Assembly: GCF_037949795.1 (NCBI RefSeq)
Contig: NZ_CP149932.1
Location: 2,735,001 to 2,799,000, forward strand
DNA: 64,000 bases
Origin: Thioclava sp. GXIMD2076
GTDB taxonomy: Bacteria; Pseudomonadota; Alphaproteobacteria; Rhodobacterales; Rhodobacteraceae
Reading direction: 5' to 3'
Part shown: piece after piece, positions 18,665-27,369 of the stretch
Layout of the letters: every line of letters begins with the position of its first letter
Position numbering within the stretch: the stretch's first letter is position 1
The notes under the pieces: generated by a model
The model's input: only the letters and a program-made list of their open reading frames with translations
Told to the model about the DNA's origin: nothing
Database searches by the model: none
Made by a program: the position numbers and the translations under genes

Positions 18665-19158
18665 GGCGTCTCTTTTCTTTTCTCGTCAGCGCTTGCCGCC
18701 CTGGTGACGGGCTCCGGAGCCTCGGCCTCGGAGACGGTGACCGGCAGATCCGGCTCGTCCTCGATCTCGTGGGGCGCGACATCACTTGCCGTGCTTGCGG
18801 GATCGGGGCTCTCGAGATTGGGATCGGGCTGGGCAACAGGGGCGCTGGTCTTTTCGACCTTCTCGGCCTTTTTGGGCATCGAAGGCTGCCACTTTTCGAA
18901 CTTGTCCGTGGCACGTTCCAGAGCATCAAGGCCAAGCGCCTTTTTCGAGGTCATCCCCTTGAGCTCTTTTGTTGTCTCGGCGATGCCGGCCTGATCGGCC
19001 GCATCCTCCATCGCCCGCGAAAATTCGCGCGCCATGGCTTTGGCCTTACCCGTCAAACGGCCAAGGGTCCGAAACATTACAGGCAAATCCTTCGGCCCGA
19101 CGACGATCAATGCGACCACGCCGATGACCAGAAGTTCGCTCCAACCGATATCAAACAT
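18661..19158 (-). CDS. tatB: Sec-independent translocase TatB
   Basis: Partner of TatC in the signal-binding complex. The 165-aa protein starts with the single span [20 protein letters not shown], followed by the [13 protein letters not shown] hinge and amphipathic helix. It ends in a Pro/Glu-rich tail. The WSEL motif separates it from TatA. It lies between tatA and tatC in the usual order. Confidence 0.95.
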   Translation of the reverse strand: MFDIGWSELLVIGVVALIVVGPKDLPVMFRTLGRLTGKAKAMAREFSRAMEDAADQAGIAETTKELKGMTSKKALGLDALERATDKFEKWQPSMPKKAEKVEKTSAPVAQPDPNLESPDPASTASDVAPHEIEDEPDLPVTVSEAEAPEPVTRAASADEKRKETP

Positions 19159-19186
19159 TCAGGGCCTCCAGCCGCTGGCTCGCAGC

Positions 19187-19414
19187 TCAGACCTTGTCTT
19201 TCTTGTCCTCGGGGGTCACGTCACGAGCGTCAGTTTTCGAGGGCTCGTTGCTGGCATCCTCGATCTCGTTCGAGCTGTCCTTCACGCCTTTCTTGAAGGC
19301 CGTGATCCCCTTGCCGACTTCGCCCATCAGCGACGAGATCTTGCCGCGTCCGAACAGGACGAGAACCACAACAGCGATCAGAAGAAGGCCCGGAAGGCCG
19401 ATATTGTTCAGCAT
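19187..19414 (-). CDS. tatA: Sec-independent translocase TatA
   Basis: Pore-forming subunit of the Tat pathway. The 75-aa protein has one N-terminal span ([20 protein letters not shown]), the [17 protein letters not shown] hinge/helix that defines TatA, and a charged tail. It leads tatA-tatB-tatC. The putative Tat substrate OpgG is encoded at 58.3 kb. Confidence 0.96.
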   Translation of the reverse strand: MLNNIGLPGLLLIAVVVLVLFGRGKISSLMGEVGKGITAFKKGVKDSSNEIEDASNEPSKTDARDVTPEDKKDKV

Positions 19415-19658
19415 AGTCTACTCCACACGCGCGGCCGGAGCACACAAGGCTTTGCGGCTCAGACCAAATCGGAGACAACGTTTATGGCCTCGGGCCCCGC
19501 AATCAAACCCCCAATCGTGCCAGTTGACATGAATTTTAAGCAACAGCTCCGGATTCGCCCAATATCTAGGCAACCATTTTTCGCTCCGACGGAATCGACA
19601 CTGGCCCCAAAAGACCGGCTATGGCACAAACAGTGTAAGTTGAATTTTCGGGGATCAG

Positions 19659-20297
19659 ATGCCAGCCACCGACTATCTTACCGCTTTCGTGACGCTTTTC
19701 GTCGTGATCGACCCGATCGGTCTGGCGCCCGTCTTCATCGCATTGACCAGCGGCGTGCCCGCGGCCAAGCGCCGGAGCATCGGGTTTCGGGCCGTAACCA
19801 TCGGCGCGGGGTTGCTGACCCTATTCGGCCTGTTCGGACGGAATATTCTCGATGGAATCGGCATTTCCATGCCCGCTTTTCGCATTGCGGGCGGTGTCTT
19901 GCTGTTCCTGACCGCGCTCGACATGCTGTTTGAACGCCGCACCAAACGCCGCGAGGGACAGGGCGAGGAGCATGTGCAGGACCCCGATCATGATGACCCC
20001 TCGGTCTTCCCGCTTGCCACACCGCTAATCGCCGGACCCGGCGCTATGGCGTCGATGATCCTGCTGATGGGGCAAGGCGATGGTAGCACGTTGCACATCC
20101 TCGCCATTCTGGGCGTGATGCTGGCCGTGCTGGCCTGTGTAATGGCGCTTTTCGCCATCGCCGCGCCGGTGGAGCGGCTTCTTGGCCGGACGGGCGTGAT
20201 GGTGGTCACGCGGCTTCTGGGCATGCTGCTTGCCGCGCTTGCCATCCAGTTCATCCTCGACGGCCTGCACCGTGCAGGCGTCACCGGCGTGCTCTAG
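19659..20297 (+). CDS. MarC family integral membrane protein
   Basis: A 212-aa, roughly six-span protein of the MarC/UPF0056 family. N-terminal FVTLFVVIDPIGLAPVFIAL, FGRNILDGIGISMPAFRIAGG and the mid-protein PLATPLIAGPGAMAS are family signatures. Family members were once linked to multiple antibiotic resistance, but the function is unsettled. It is followed 35 bp later by the aspartic protease gene, so the two may share a transcript. Confidence 0.88.
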   Translation: MPATDYLTAFVTLFVVIDPIGLAPVFIALTSGVPAAKRRSIGFRAVTIGAGLLTLFGLFGRNILDGIGISMPAFRIAGGVLLFLTALDMLFERRTKRREGQGEEHVQDPDHDDPSVFPLATPLIAGPGAMASMILLMGQGDGSTLHILAILGVMLAVLACVMALFAIAAPVERLLGRTGVMVVTRLLGMLLAALAIQFILDGLHRAGVTGVL

Positions 20298-20332
20298 CGC
20301 ATTGTTTCCGATTTCTGGATAGCGGACATACG

Positions 20333-20911
20333 ATGACAGGCGACGATATCGGTCAATTTGTCTATCTGATCCTTCTGCTGACGGTGGTTGGCGGCTATGT
20401 CATGTTCGATTTCCGCCGCAACCTCTCGCGCAGGCTCCAGCAACTGGCGGTCTGGGCCCTGCTCCTGCTGGGGCTTCTTGCCGCGATGGGACTGTGGAGC
20501 GACATCCGCAAAACGGTACTTCCCGCACAGGAGATCGTGGGCGAGAACCGGATCGAGGTCCCCAAATCCGCTGACGGCCATTTCTACCTCGTCGCCAAAA
20601 TCAACGGCACGCCGGTGCGCTTCGTCGTGGATACGGGGGCCACCAATATCGTGCTGTCGCTCGCGGATGCCCGCAAGGTCGGCATCGACCCCGACCGGCT
20701 TGCCTTCATCGGCCGTGCCAGCACTGCCAATGGAGTGATTCGAACCGCTTCCGTCCGGCTCGACAGCATCGAAGTGGGGCCGATCCATGACACCGACGTC
20801 CCAGCCAGCATTAATGGGGGCGAAATGGACGGATCATTGCTCGGAATGACCTATTTGAGCAAATTCGCGCGCATCGAGTTCAATCGTGATAAGCTTATCC
20901 TTGAGCGCTAA
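20333..20911 (+). CDS. Membrane-anchored retropepsin-like aspartic protease
   Basis: A 192-aa protein of the TIGR02281 clan AA type. Two N-terminal spans (about 8-26 and 38-55) are followed by a single aspartic protease domain. The active site is Asp100 in FVVDTGATNIVLS, with the second conserved block GEMDGSLLGMTYLSKF. Such half-size proteases act as dimers. The substrate is unknown, and the catalytic domain is probably periplasmic. Confidence 0.85.
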   Translation: MTGDDIGQFVYLILLLTVVGGYVMFDFRRNLSRRLQQLAVWALLLLGLLAAMGLWSDIRKTVLPAQEIVGENRIEVPKSADGHFYLVAKINGTPVRFVVDTGATNIVLSLADARKVGIDPDRLAFIGRASTANGVIRTASVRLDSIEVGPIHDTDVPASINGGEMDGSLLGMTYLSKFARIEFNRDKLILER

Positions 20912-21045
20912 GGCTTTATTTGCGATCAAACGAAATAAACATTATATTAAAACATATTATCTGATGAATCTTCTTCCGGCCATGTATTTGTGCAGCGGCC
21001 CGATCTGGCAGGATGCCAGCCACCAAACACGAAAGGATCGCTACA
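20912..21045 (+). promoter_or_regulatory. AT-rich promoter region of the ArsR/SqrR-like gene
   Basis: Bases about 20925-20970 are strongly AT-rich, with near-direct repeats ACATTATAT and ACATATTAT (about 20940-20960). BigR-type repressors bind AT-rich sites at their own promoters, so this is the likely control region. AAAGGA lies just before the chosen ATG. Confidence 0.45.
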
Positions 21046-21384
21046 ATGGTTCCGGCCTCGGATGTGGCGCAAAATGATGAAGTGACAACACTGTCGCCCG
21101 AGGAGATGACCCATCGCGCGCGCGAGGCTGCATGTCTTCTCAAGGCGCTGTCCCATGAGGGGCGCCTGATGATCCTGTGCCACCTGACCGCAGGCGAACG
21201 CTCGGTCAGCGACTTGGAGGTGCTATTGAATGCCCGTCAGGCCGCCGTTAGCCAGCAACTGGCGCGTCTGCGTCAGGACGGGCTGGTCTCGACCCGCCGC
21301 GATGGCAAGACCGTCTATTATTCGATCCGCGACGAACGGGTAAAACGTCTTCTGACCACCATGTACGAGTTGTTCTGCGTCTGA
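21046..21384 (+). CDS. SqrR/BigR-type thiol-switch ArsR repressor
   Basis: A 112-aa winged-helix repressor. The recognition helix region is NARQAAVSQQLARLRQDGLV, with wing TRRDGKTVYYSI. Cys45 (MILCHL) and Cys111 (penultimate residue) are 66 residues apart, the same spacing as the two sulfide-sensing cysteines of Rhodobacter SqrR. A reactive-sulfur switch is therefore likely, rather than metal sensing. I chose the ATG at 21046 on AAAGGA; 21013 is the longer option. No sulfide:quinone reductase or persulfide dioxygenase gene adjoins it. Confidence 0.85.
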   Translation: MVPASDVAQNDEVTTLSPEEMTHRAREAACLLKALSHEGRLMILCHLTAGERSVSDLEVLLNARQAAVSQQLARLRQDGLVSTRRDGKTVYYSIRDERVKRLLTTMYELFCV

Positions 21385-21435
21385 CGGGGCGTGTTTTCCG
21401 GTCACGCACCTGCATTGAGCACGATCGTGATCTTT

Positions 21436-21455
21436 TCCCTATGACCAAATAGGGA
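21436..21455. repeat. Small inverted repeat before serS
   Basis: Seven-base arms TCCCTAT/ATAGGGA with a 6-base loop lie 40 bp before the serS start. It could be an operator or a leader hairpin; nothing decides between them. Confidence 0.35.
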
Positions 21456-21495
21456 TAAAGCCTGTGACGCAATCACAGCGATTTAGAGGACCGTC

Positions 21496-22785
21496 ATGCA
21501 CGATATTCGCGCGATCCGTGAAAACCCCGAAACCTTCGATGCCGCTCTGGCACGCCGCGGGCTGGAGCCGATGTCGGCCACGATCCTCTCGATCGATGAA
21601 GCCCGCCGCCGTGCAATCCAGACCGCCGAGGAAGCCAAAGCCGAGCAGAACGCCGCCTCCAAGAAGGTCGGCGCCGCCAAAGCCGCTGGTGATGACGCAG
21701 AATTCGAGCGTCTGCGCGGGCTTGTGGCCGAGAAAAAGGCCGAAGTGGCCGCCATGCAGACCGAAGCCGGTGCAAAAGATGCCGAGCTGCGCGATCTGCT
21801 GCTGACCATCCCCAATCTCGTGCTTGACGAGGTGCCTGAAGGCGCGGATGAGGATGATAACGTCGAGATCCATAAGTGGGGCGAGGTTCCGAGCTTCAGC
21901 TTCAAGCCGAAAGAGCATTTCGAGCTGGCGGGCGTTGGCACCAATATGGACTTTGAAACCGCGGCCAAACTCTCCGGCTCGCGCTTTGTGGCGCTGCGTG
22001 GCGGTGTGGCCCGTGTGCACCGCGCCTTGGCGCAATATATGCTCGACCTGCATGTCGACAGCCATGATCTTGTCGAAAACATCACCCCCGTTCTGGTGCG
22101 TGATGAGGCGATGCTGGGCACCGGCCAGCTACCGAAATTCTCGGAAGACAGCTACCAGACGACCAATGGCTGGTGGCTGATCCCCACCGCCGAGGTCACG
22201 CTGACCAATTTCGCCAGCGGTGAGGTCTGGGACGAATCCACCCTGCCGCGCCGCTATGTGGCCCATACCAACTGCTTCCGTTCCGAGGCAGGCTCGGCTG
22301 GTAAGGACACCTCGGGCATGCTGCGCCAGCACCAGTTCGAGAAGGTCGAGATGGTGACCATATGCCATCCCGAAAAAGCCATCGAAGAACACGAGCGTAT
22401 GGTGAAATGTGCCGAGGCCGTGCTCGAAGGGCTGAACCTGCCCTACCGCCGCATCATCCTGTGCACCGGCGATATCGGCTTTGGTGCGCAGAAGACCTAT
22501 GACCTCGAGGTCTGGCTGCCCGGTCAGGACACCTATCGAGAGATCTCCTCTGTTTCCACCTGCGGCCAGTTCCAGGCCCGCCGGATGAATGGCCGCTTCA
22601 AGCCCGCAGATGGCGGCAAGCCGGAATTCATGGCCACGCTGAACGGATCGGGTCTGGCGGTGGGCCGGTGCCTGATTGCCGTGCTGGAAAACGGCCAGCG
22701 CGAGGATGGCTCGGTGGTTCTCCCCGAGGTCTTGCATCCCTATCTGGGTGGCAAAACGATGCTTGTCGACGGGCGTCTCGTTTAA
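21496..22785 (+). CDS. serS: Seryl-tRNA synthetase
   Basis: Charges tRNA-Ser (and tRNA-Sec) with serine. The 429-aa class II synthetase has the N-terminal coiled-coil arm (about 25-110). The catalytic core contains motif 2 ([20 protein letters not shown]) and motif 3 ([17 protein letters not shown]). GAGG precedes the ATG. It is preceded by the ArsR gene but separated by 111 bp with its own hairpin, so it is probably independently transcribed. Confidence 0.98.
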   Translation: MHDIRAIRENPETFDAALARRGLEPMSATILSIDEARRRAIQTAEEAKAEQNAASKKVGAAKAAGDDAEFERLRGLVAEKKAEVAAMQTEAGAKDAELRDLLLTIPNLVLDEVPEGADEDDNVEIHKWGEVPSFSFKPKEHFELAGVGTNMDFETAAKLSGSRFVALRGGVARVHRALAQYMLDLHVDSHDLVENITPVLVRDEAMLGTGQLPKFSEDSYQTTNGWWLIPTAEVTLTNFASGEVWDESTLPRRYVAHTNCFRSEAGSAGKDTSGMLRQHQFEKVEMVTICHPEKAIEEHERMVKCAEAVLEGLNLPYRRIILCTGDIGFGAQKTYDLEVWLPGQDTYREISSVSTCGQFQARRMNGRFKPADGGKPEFMATLNGSGLAVGRCLIAVLENGQREDGSVVLPEVLHPYLGGKTMLVDGRLV

Positions 22786-22825
22786 GCGTCACGACATCCG
22801 CATGACAGTTATATGAAATCTCTGC

Positions 22826-22851
22826 GCTCCCATGACATGGATCATGGGAGC
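22826..22851 (+). terminator. Hairpin after serS
   Basis: Perfect 10-base arms (GCTCCCATGA/TCATGGGAGC) enclose a 6-base loop, followed by GTTCTGCATTTTG. It lies 40 bp after the serS stop and is a likely but imperfect terminator because the T run is weak. Confidence 0.55.
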
Positions 22852-22904
22852 GTTCTGCATTTTGTGTTAATCTCGGGGCCAGGCAAAGCCAAGGGAGTGC
22901 CCTG

Positions 22905-23099
22905 ATGGACCGGACGTTTCTCGACATCCAAGCCACCGCGCGCAAGATTTGCGCGCTCGACAATCAGGCGGTGGCCGAATTCATCTGGCAGCTGCGGCAG
23001 GACCGCAAGCTGACGAAACTGGTGCATGCGCTGAACGAGGCCGCTTCCGAAAGCCGCCCAGACGCCCGCGCGGCGCTCGATCATCTCGGTTTCGTCTGA
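22905..23099 (+). CDS. Small conserved-looking protein, 64 aa
   Basis: The short soluble protein MDRTFLDIQATARKICALDN... has mixed charged helices and no membrane segment or known domain. AAGGGAG nine bases before the ATG and normal GC3 codon use support coding. It lies between serS and the TspO-like gene on the same strand. I do not recognise its function. Confidence 0.7.
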   Translation: MDRTFLDIQATARKICALDNQAVAEFIWQLRQDRKLTKLVHALNEAASESRPDARAALDHLGFV

Positions 23100-23165
23100 G
23101 GAGCGGGAACCCGTCGCGGATCGGGCGCGTTAAGCCCTGTTAGAAGCCGTTTAGGACAACCGCAC

Positions 23166-23912
23166 ATGGTCCGCCCCTCCTCCCCGCCGTCATTCCGTCT
23201 GAAAGCCGTTCTGGTTCTCGTGGCGGTTGTGGCCTTTGTCGTCTCTCCGATCTGGTCGCCCTCGTTCAAAGGGTATGACCCGACACAATTCCCCAATCCG
23301 GTCGACGCTCCCGCGATCCAGCCCGCCGGATGGGCTTTCTCCATCTGGTCGCTGATCTATCTCTGGCTCGTGGCCCATGCCCTTTGGGGGCTTTTGCGCC
23401 ATAACGATGATGCGGGGTGGGACCGCACGCGGCTTCCGCTCCTGCTCTCCACCGGATTAGGTGCCAGCTGGCTGGTCGTTGCGACATCCATGCCGTGGCT
23501 GGCAACTCTGCAGATCTGGCTTATGTGGGCGCTCGCGCTCTGGGCGATGATGCGCGCACGCGATGCCGGCCAACCCGCCCTCTGTGCTGGACCCATCGGT
23601 CTCTATACGGGCTGGCTCACCGCCGCCTCCGCCGTGGGCACCGGCGTTGTGCTGATCGGCTATAATATCGGCTCCGAGATTACGGTGACGCTGCTGATGC
23701 TTTGCGTTATTGCCGCAATCAGCCTTGCCATCGTGCTGCTTGCCCGCCCTCCGCGCACATTCGCGGTCGCCGTAATCTGGGCCTTGATTGGTGTGATCGC
23801 GGCAAACTGGGGCGATGGCGTGGTCATGCTGCCGGCATCGATCTTCGCGCTGGCACTCGCCGCGGTGGCTTGGCGCGACCTGCTGCCCAAAGCCCAAGCG
23901 GTCGGGCGGTAG
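23166..23912 (+). CDS. TspO/MBR-related tryptophan-rich membrane protein
   Basis: A 248-aa protein with about seven hydrophobic segments and many Trp residues. The early motif PAGWAFSIWSLIYLWLVAHALW matches the TspO/MBR signature, P-x-W-x-F-x-x-W-x-x-LY. TspO proteins bind tetrapyrroles and modulate pigment gene expression in Rhodobacter. This one is longer (classical TspO is about 160 aa), so it belongs to a distinct subgroup whose role is unknown. Confidence 0.75.
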   Translation: MVRPSSPPSFRLKAVLVLVAVVAFVVSPIWSPSFKGYDPTQFPNPVDAPAIQPAGWAFSIWSLIYLWLVAHALWGLLRHNDDAGWDRTRLPLLLSTGLGASWLVVATSMPWLATLQIWLMWALALWAMMRARDAGQPALCAGPIGLYTGWLTAASAVGTGVVLIGYNIGSEITVTLLMLCVIAAISLAIVLLARPPRTFAVAVIWALIGVIAANWGDGVVMLPASIFALALAAVAWRDLLPKAQAVGR

Positions 23913-23956
23913 AGGGGGCCGCGACCCGACGCGAGGCAGCCCCTTCCATGTCTGCG

Positions 23957-25528
23957 TCAGGCGGCGGCCATCGCGGGACCACTGCGCCGGCGTCGCGCAA
24001 GCCCCAGAAGCGCCAGAGCCGAGCCGAAGAGCCACATCGCGGCAGGAACCGGCACGGCCGAGAGGTTGGTCGTCGCGCCTGTCAGCGGGTCCATGGCATA
24101 GCTGTCGCCCGCCGCGGTCTCGGTGGTCGTAACGCCGAACAAGATACTCTCGAAACCCGAGAACATGATCGAGAACCCGTCCTCGAAGACATAGGTCATG
24201 ATGAGGCTCACGGTATCGAATGTCGAAGTGAAGGCGTCATCGGCATAGCCTTCGAACCAGAGTGTATCGGTATCATCGGCGCTATCGCCACCGTAGAAGA
24301 TGCTATCGAGCCACCCTGTCGCACTGGTGCCGGTGATCGTTAGCGTATCGGCCCCGTCACCGAGGTAAAAATCCCCGACAAGCGTCGCGCCCGCCCCAAT
24401 CGTCACCTCATCATCACCACCGAACAGTTCGACAGCCGTGCCGGACAGGCCAGTAATAGACACATCGCTCGTGAAGTTGAGGCTGTCCATGCCGGAGGCC
24501 CCGCCCGAAATCGCAACCTGACCAGTGATACTTCCCGAGAAACCTGCGGAATTATAGTAACTGTCATCAACCGTGACCGCGCCGGTGCTGGTAGATGTCG
24601 CCTTAATCGCTGTGCCATTGGCGCTGGAAATATCCAGATTGTCGCCACGCACAGCGACCGCATTACCGACGACCGCATCGCCGGAACTCTCCATGCTTGA
24701 ATCATAGCCATAGACATAGGCTGTGCCATCCGTGTCGACGATCCCGCCATTGGTGGCACTCACACCGGAGTTATAAAGCGTCAGAGTTGCGTAACTATTG
24801 GTGTCGATGACATCTCCCGAGGTTACGGAGACATCCGTGCTCCGGCTAATCGTAAGACTACCGTTTCCTCCCCCCGTGAGCAGCGGCGCCGAATAGCTCG
24901 ATCCACCCATATTTGCGAGGTAAAGCGAAAGATACCCCCCTGTCTCGACAACACCGAGCGACTGGTTTGAAGATGCCGTGAAATCGGTAAACACGGCGGA
25001 AAGGCTGTCTCCCTCCTCTGCTACGGCGAGATGATCGGAGACGGTTACCGGACCGTAAAAGTCGGCATAGCCGGAACCGGTTACTGCAACATCCGCAGAG
25101 ACATCGCCATAGCTATACACTTCCCCGCCATAGCTATTTCCGCCGCCAAGATCGAATGCGTAGATGCCGCCGGAAATCGTGCCGTAGCTGTGCATGATGC
25201 CGCGCGCCATTGTCACGGCGGTATCGCCCGCAATCTCGCTTCCGTCGCGCGTGAAGACGTAGCTATACCCCTCTGTCGTCAGGCCGCCATCCACCGTGCC
25301 ATTCACGACCACGATGGCGTCCTCGCCCGCGTCAATCGCCCCCGTCGTCGCGGCTGCGGATACCAGCACCGACGTGTCGCTATAGCCGCTCAGATCGAAA
25401 CCCGAAAAGACACCGCTCCCGCAATAGGCGGAGGTGTTCGTGCCGTAAATGAAACTGCATGTTGCCGCTTGGGCGAAACTCGGCGCAACCAGAAGTGCGG
25501 CGCCGACAGGTAGAAATAGTCTGATCAT
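23957..25528 (-). CDS. VPLPA-CTERM beta-helix-like surface protein
   Basis: A 523-aa exported protein. The signal peptide MIRLFLPVGAALLVAPSFAQA ends near Ala-Ala-Thr. A long Gly/Ser/Thr/Asp-rich region (about 25-485) of short strands suggests a beta-helix, with GDDEVTIG and GDGADTLTI segments. The C-terminal sorting tag is VPVPAAMWLFGSALALLGL followed by RRRR. Such tags are processed by an exosortase-type enzyme for surface or exopolysaccharide association; no exosortase is in this window. I took the ATG at 25528, behind GGGGGA; a TTG at 25540 is possible. Confidence 0.82.
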   Translation of the reverse strand: MIRLFLPVGAALLVAPSFAQAATCSFIYGTNTSAYCGSGVFSGFDLSGYSDTSVLVSAAATTGAIDAGEDAIVVVNGTVDGGLTTEGYSYVFTRDGSEIAGDTAVTMARGIMHSYGTISGGIYAFDLGGGNSYGGEVYSYGDVSADVAVTGSGYADFYGPVTVSDHLAVAEEGDSLSAVFTDFTASSNQSLGVVETGGYLSLYLANMGGSSYSAPLLTGGGNGSLTISRSTDVSVTSGDVIDTNSYATLTLYNSGVSATNGGIVDTDGTAYVYGYDSSMESSGDAVVGNAVAVRGDNLDISSANGTAIKATSTSTGAVTVDDSYYNSAGFSGSITGQVAISGGASGMDSLNFTSDVSITGLSGTAVELFGGDDEVTIGAGATLVGDFYLGDGADTLTITGTSATGWLDSIFYGGDSADDTDTLWFEGYADDAFTSTFDTVSLIMTYVFEDGFSIMFSGFESILFGVTTTETAAGDSYAMDPLTGATTNLSAVPVPAAMWLFGSALALLGLARRRRSGPAMAAA

Positions 25529-25675
25529 GGGGTCCCCCAAAAAGAAAATCTACTTCCTTGGGTGTATCTCTGATCCTCATATGTCGCGCGCAGGTTGTGC
25601 CAAATTCGTGTAAAGAATTGACGCAACGTCACGCGTGACTATAGATTAAGCATGATTGACGCTGCGTTAGGCATA
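25529..25675 (-). promoter_or_regulatory. Palindrome-bearing promoter region of the VPLPA-CTERM gene
   Basis: A perfect 12-bp palindrome GTCACGCGTGAC is at 25628-25639. It sits within larger arms ACGCAACGTCA (25621-25631) and TGACGCTGCGT (25657-25667), which pair with one mismatch. The placement upstream of the gene suits a regulator site. Confidence 0.45.
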
Positions 25676-25702
25676 AACAAAACCCCGCTTTCGCGGGGTT
25701 TG
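25676..25702 (-). terminator. Rho-independent terminator of der
   Basis: The hairpin AAACCCCGC-TTTC-GCGGGGTTT starts three bases past the der stop and ends in TTTTG on the minus strand. Confidence 0.88.
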
Positions 25703-25705
25703 CTA

Positions 25706-27220
25706 TCAGTCTTCCGATTTGCTGGCGCGCTTTGCAGCGGCATTGGCTTTGTGGGTAGCCTTTTTCTTGGCGTCCACGTGCTTCTTAAGCCGCGAGGGAA
25801 TGGACTTCTTTCTGTCCTTATAGGGGTTTTCCTTGCCCTGATCGCGGAAATAGATCCGGATCGGCGTGCCGCCCATATCAAAGGTCTCGCGCAGGCCGTT
25901 GACCAGATACCGGCCATAGGCTTCGGGGATCTTGTCGGTATGGGTTGCCTTTACCACAAATCCCGGCGGACGGGTCTTGGCCTGGGTCATGTAGCGCAGC
26001 TTGATACGGCGACCGCCCGGAGCGGGTGGCGGGTGCGCCTCGGTCATGGCCGAGAGCCAGTTGTTCAGCTTGGCGGTCGGCACACGACGGTTCCAGACCT
26101 CATGCGCCTTCAGGATCGCCGCATGCAGGCGGTCGAGCCCTTTGCCGGTCTTGGCCGAGACGGTCACCAGCGGCGCGCCTTTCAGCTGCGGCAGCAGGCG
26201 CTCGAAGGCCTCGCGCAGCTCCAGAAGCTTCGCGGGCTTGTCATCCTCGAGGTCCCACTTGTTCGCGGCGACCACAACAGCACGGCCTTCGGTTTCCGCG
26301 AAATCTGCGATGCGCAGATCCTGCGTCTCGAAGGGGATATTCACATCCAGAAGAACAACCACGACCTCGGCAAAGCGCACGGCGCGCAGGCCATCGGCAA
26401 CCGAGAGCTTCTCGAGCTTCTCGTTCACACGCGCCTTCTTGCGCATACCTGCCGTGTCCCAGATGCGCATGGGCGTGCCCATATAGTCGGTCTTCACCGA
26501 GATCGCATCGCGGGTAATGCCCGCCTCGGGGCCGGTCAGCAGGCGGTCCTCGTTGAGGATCTTGTTGATCAGCGTCGATTTACCGGCATTCGGACGGCCG
26601 ATAACGGCCAGCTGCAGGGGCTTGGCGGCAGAGGGCGGGATATAGGCGGGAATATCATCCTCACCGAGTTCCTCGTCGATCACCACATCGGTTTCGGGGA
26701 TCGCGGCCACGTTGCGCGCGGCGAACTCGTCGGCCATCGGACGCAGGACGTGATAGAGCTCGTCCATGCCCAGACCATGTTCTGCGGAAATCTGCATGGG
26801 CTCGCCCAGACCGAGGCTCCATGCCTCAAGCGCACCGGCCTCACCCGCCGAGCCTTCGGCCTTGTTGGCCGCCAGAATCACATTAGCATTCTTGCGGCGC
26901 AGGATATCGGCAAAGATCTCGTCGGCAGGGGTCACCCCTACACGCGCATCCACGACGAAGAGGCAGATATCGGCCTCCTCGACGGCGCGTTCGGTCAGGC
27001 GGCGCATACGTCCCTGGAGGCTATCATCCTCGGCCAGTTCCAGACCGGCGCTGTCGATCACGATGAACCGCAGGTCGCCAAGGCGCGCATCGCCCTCGCG
27101 CAGGTCACGGGTCACGCCGGGTGTGTCATCGACAAGCGCCAGACGCTTGCCGACCAGACGGTTGAACAGGGTCGACTTGCCGACATTGGGGCGACCGACG
27201 ATCGCGAGGGTAAAGCTCAT
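25706..27220 (-). CDS. der: Ribosome-associated GTPase Der (EngA)
   Basis: Essential tandem GTPase for assembly of the 50S subunit. The 504-aa protein has two G domains, G1 motifs GRPNVGKST (residues 8-16) and GRPNAGKST (about 211-219), each followed by DTPGVT-type and NKxD-type motifs (ANKAEG is a divergent first NKxD; AANKWD in the second). A KH-like domain and a Lys-rich tail ([14 protein letters not shown]) complete it. It is downstream of bamB on the same strand, but a hairpin lies between them. Confidence 0.97.
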   Translation of the reverse strand: MSFTLAIVGRPNVGKSTLFNRLVGKRLALVDDTPGVTRDLREGDARLGDLRFIVIDSAGLELAEDDSLQGRMRRLTERAVEEADICLFVVDARVGVTPADEIFADILRRKNANVILAANKAEGSAGEAGALEAWSLGLGEPMQISAEHGLGMDELYHVLRPMADEFAARNVAAIPETDVVIDEELGEDDIPAYIPPSAAKPLQLAVIGRPNAGKSTLINKILNEDRLLTGPEAGITRDAISVKTDYMGTPMRIWDTAGMRKKARVNEKLEKLSVADGLRAVRFAEVVVVLLDVNIPFETQDLRIADFAETEGRAVVVAANKWDLEDDKPAKLLELREAFERLLPQLKGAPLVTVSAKTGKGLDRLHAAILKAHEVWNRRVPTAKLNNWLSAMTEAHPPPAPGGRRIKLRYMTQAKTRPPGFVVKATHTDKIPEAYGRYLVNGLRETFDMGGTPIRIYFRDQGKENPYKDRKKSIPSRLKKHVDAKKKATHKANAAAKRASKSED

Positions 27221-27330
27221 AAGGCCCTCCTTGGGCGGCGCAGCCCCGGGCGGGATACGCAGATTCGAACGCGTCTCCTACACGGGACGCGGGCGCGGGT
27301 CAAATCCTCATACAGGAAAACCGCGGCGGG

Positions 27331-27358
27331 GAAAAGAAAACCGGGCATTTGCCCGGCT
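27331..27358 (-). terminator. Rho-independent terminator of yfgM-bamB
   Basis: CCGGGC-AAAT-GCCCGG on the minus strand is followed by TTTTCTTTTC, beginning 13 bp past the bamB stop. It implies that der has its own promoter in the remaining gap. Confidence 0.75.
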
Positions 27359-27369
27359 TTCCTTTTGAC

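Noticed and set aside
25570..25610. Possible sigma-54 promoter for the VPLPA-CTERM gene (TGGCAC then GCGC)
   Set aside because: GG-N10-GC spacing can be forced, but the -12 element lacks the TTGC consensus, so the match is within chance.
27250..27300. tRNA-like T-loop sequence (GATTCGAAC)
   Set aside because: No acceptor, D or anticodon arms can be drawn around it.
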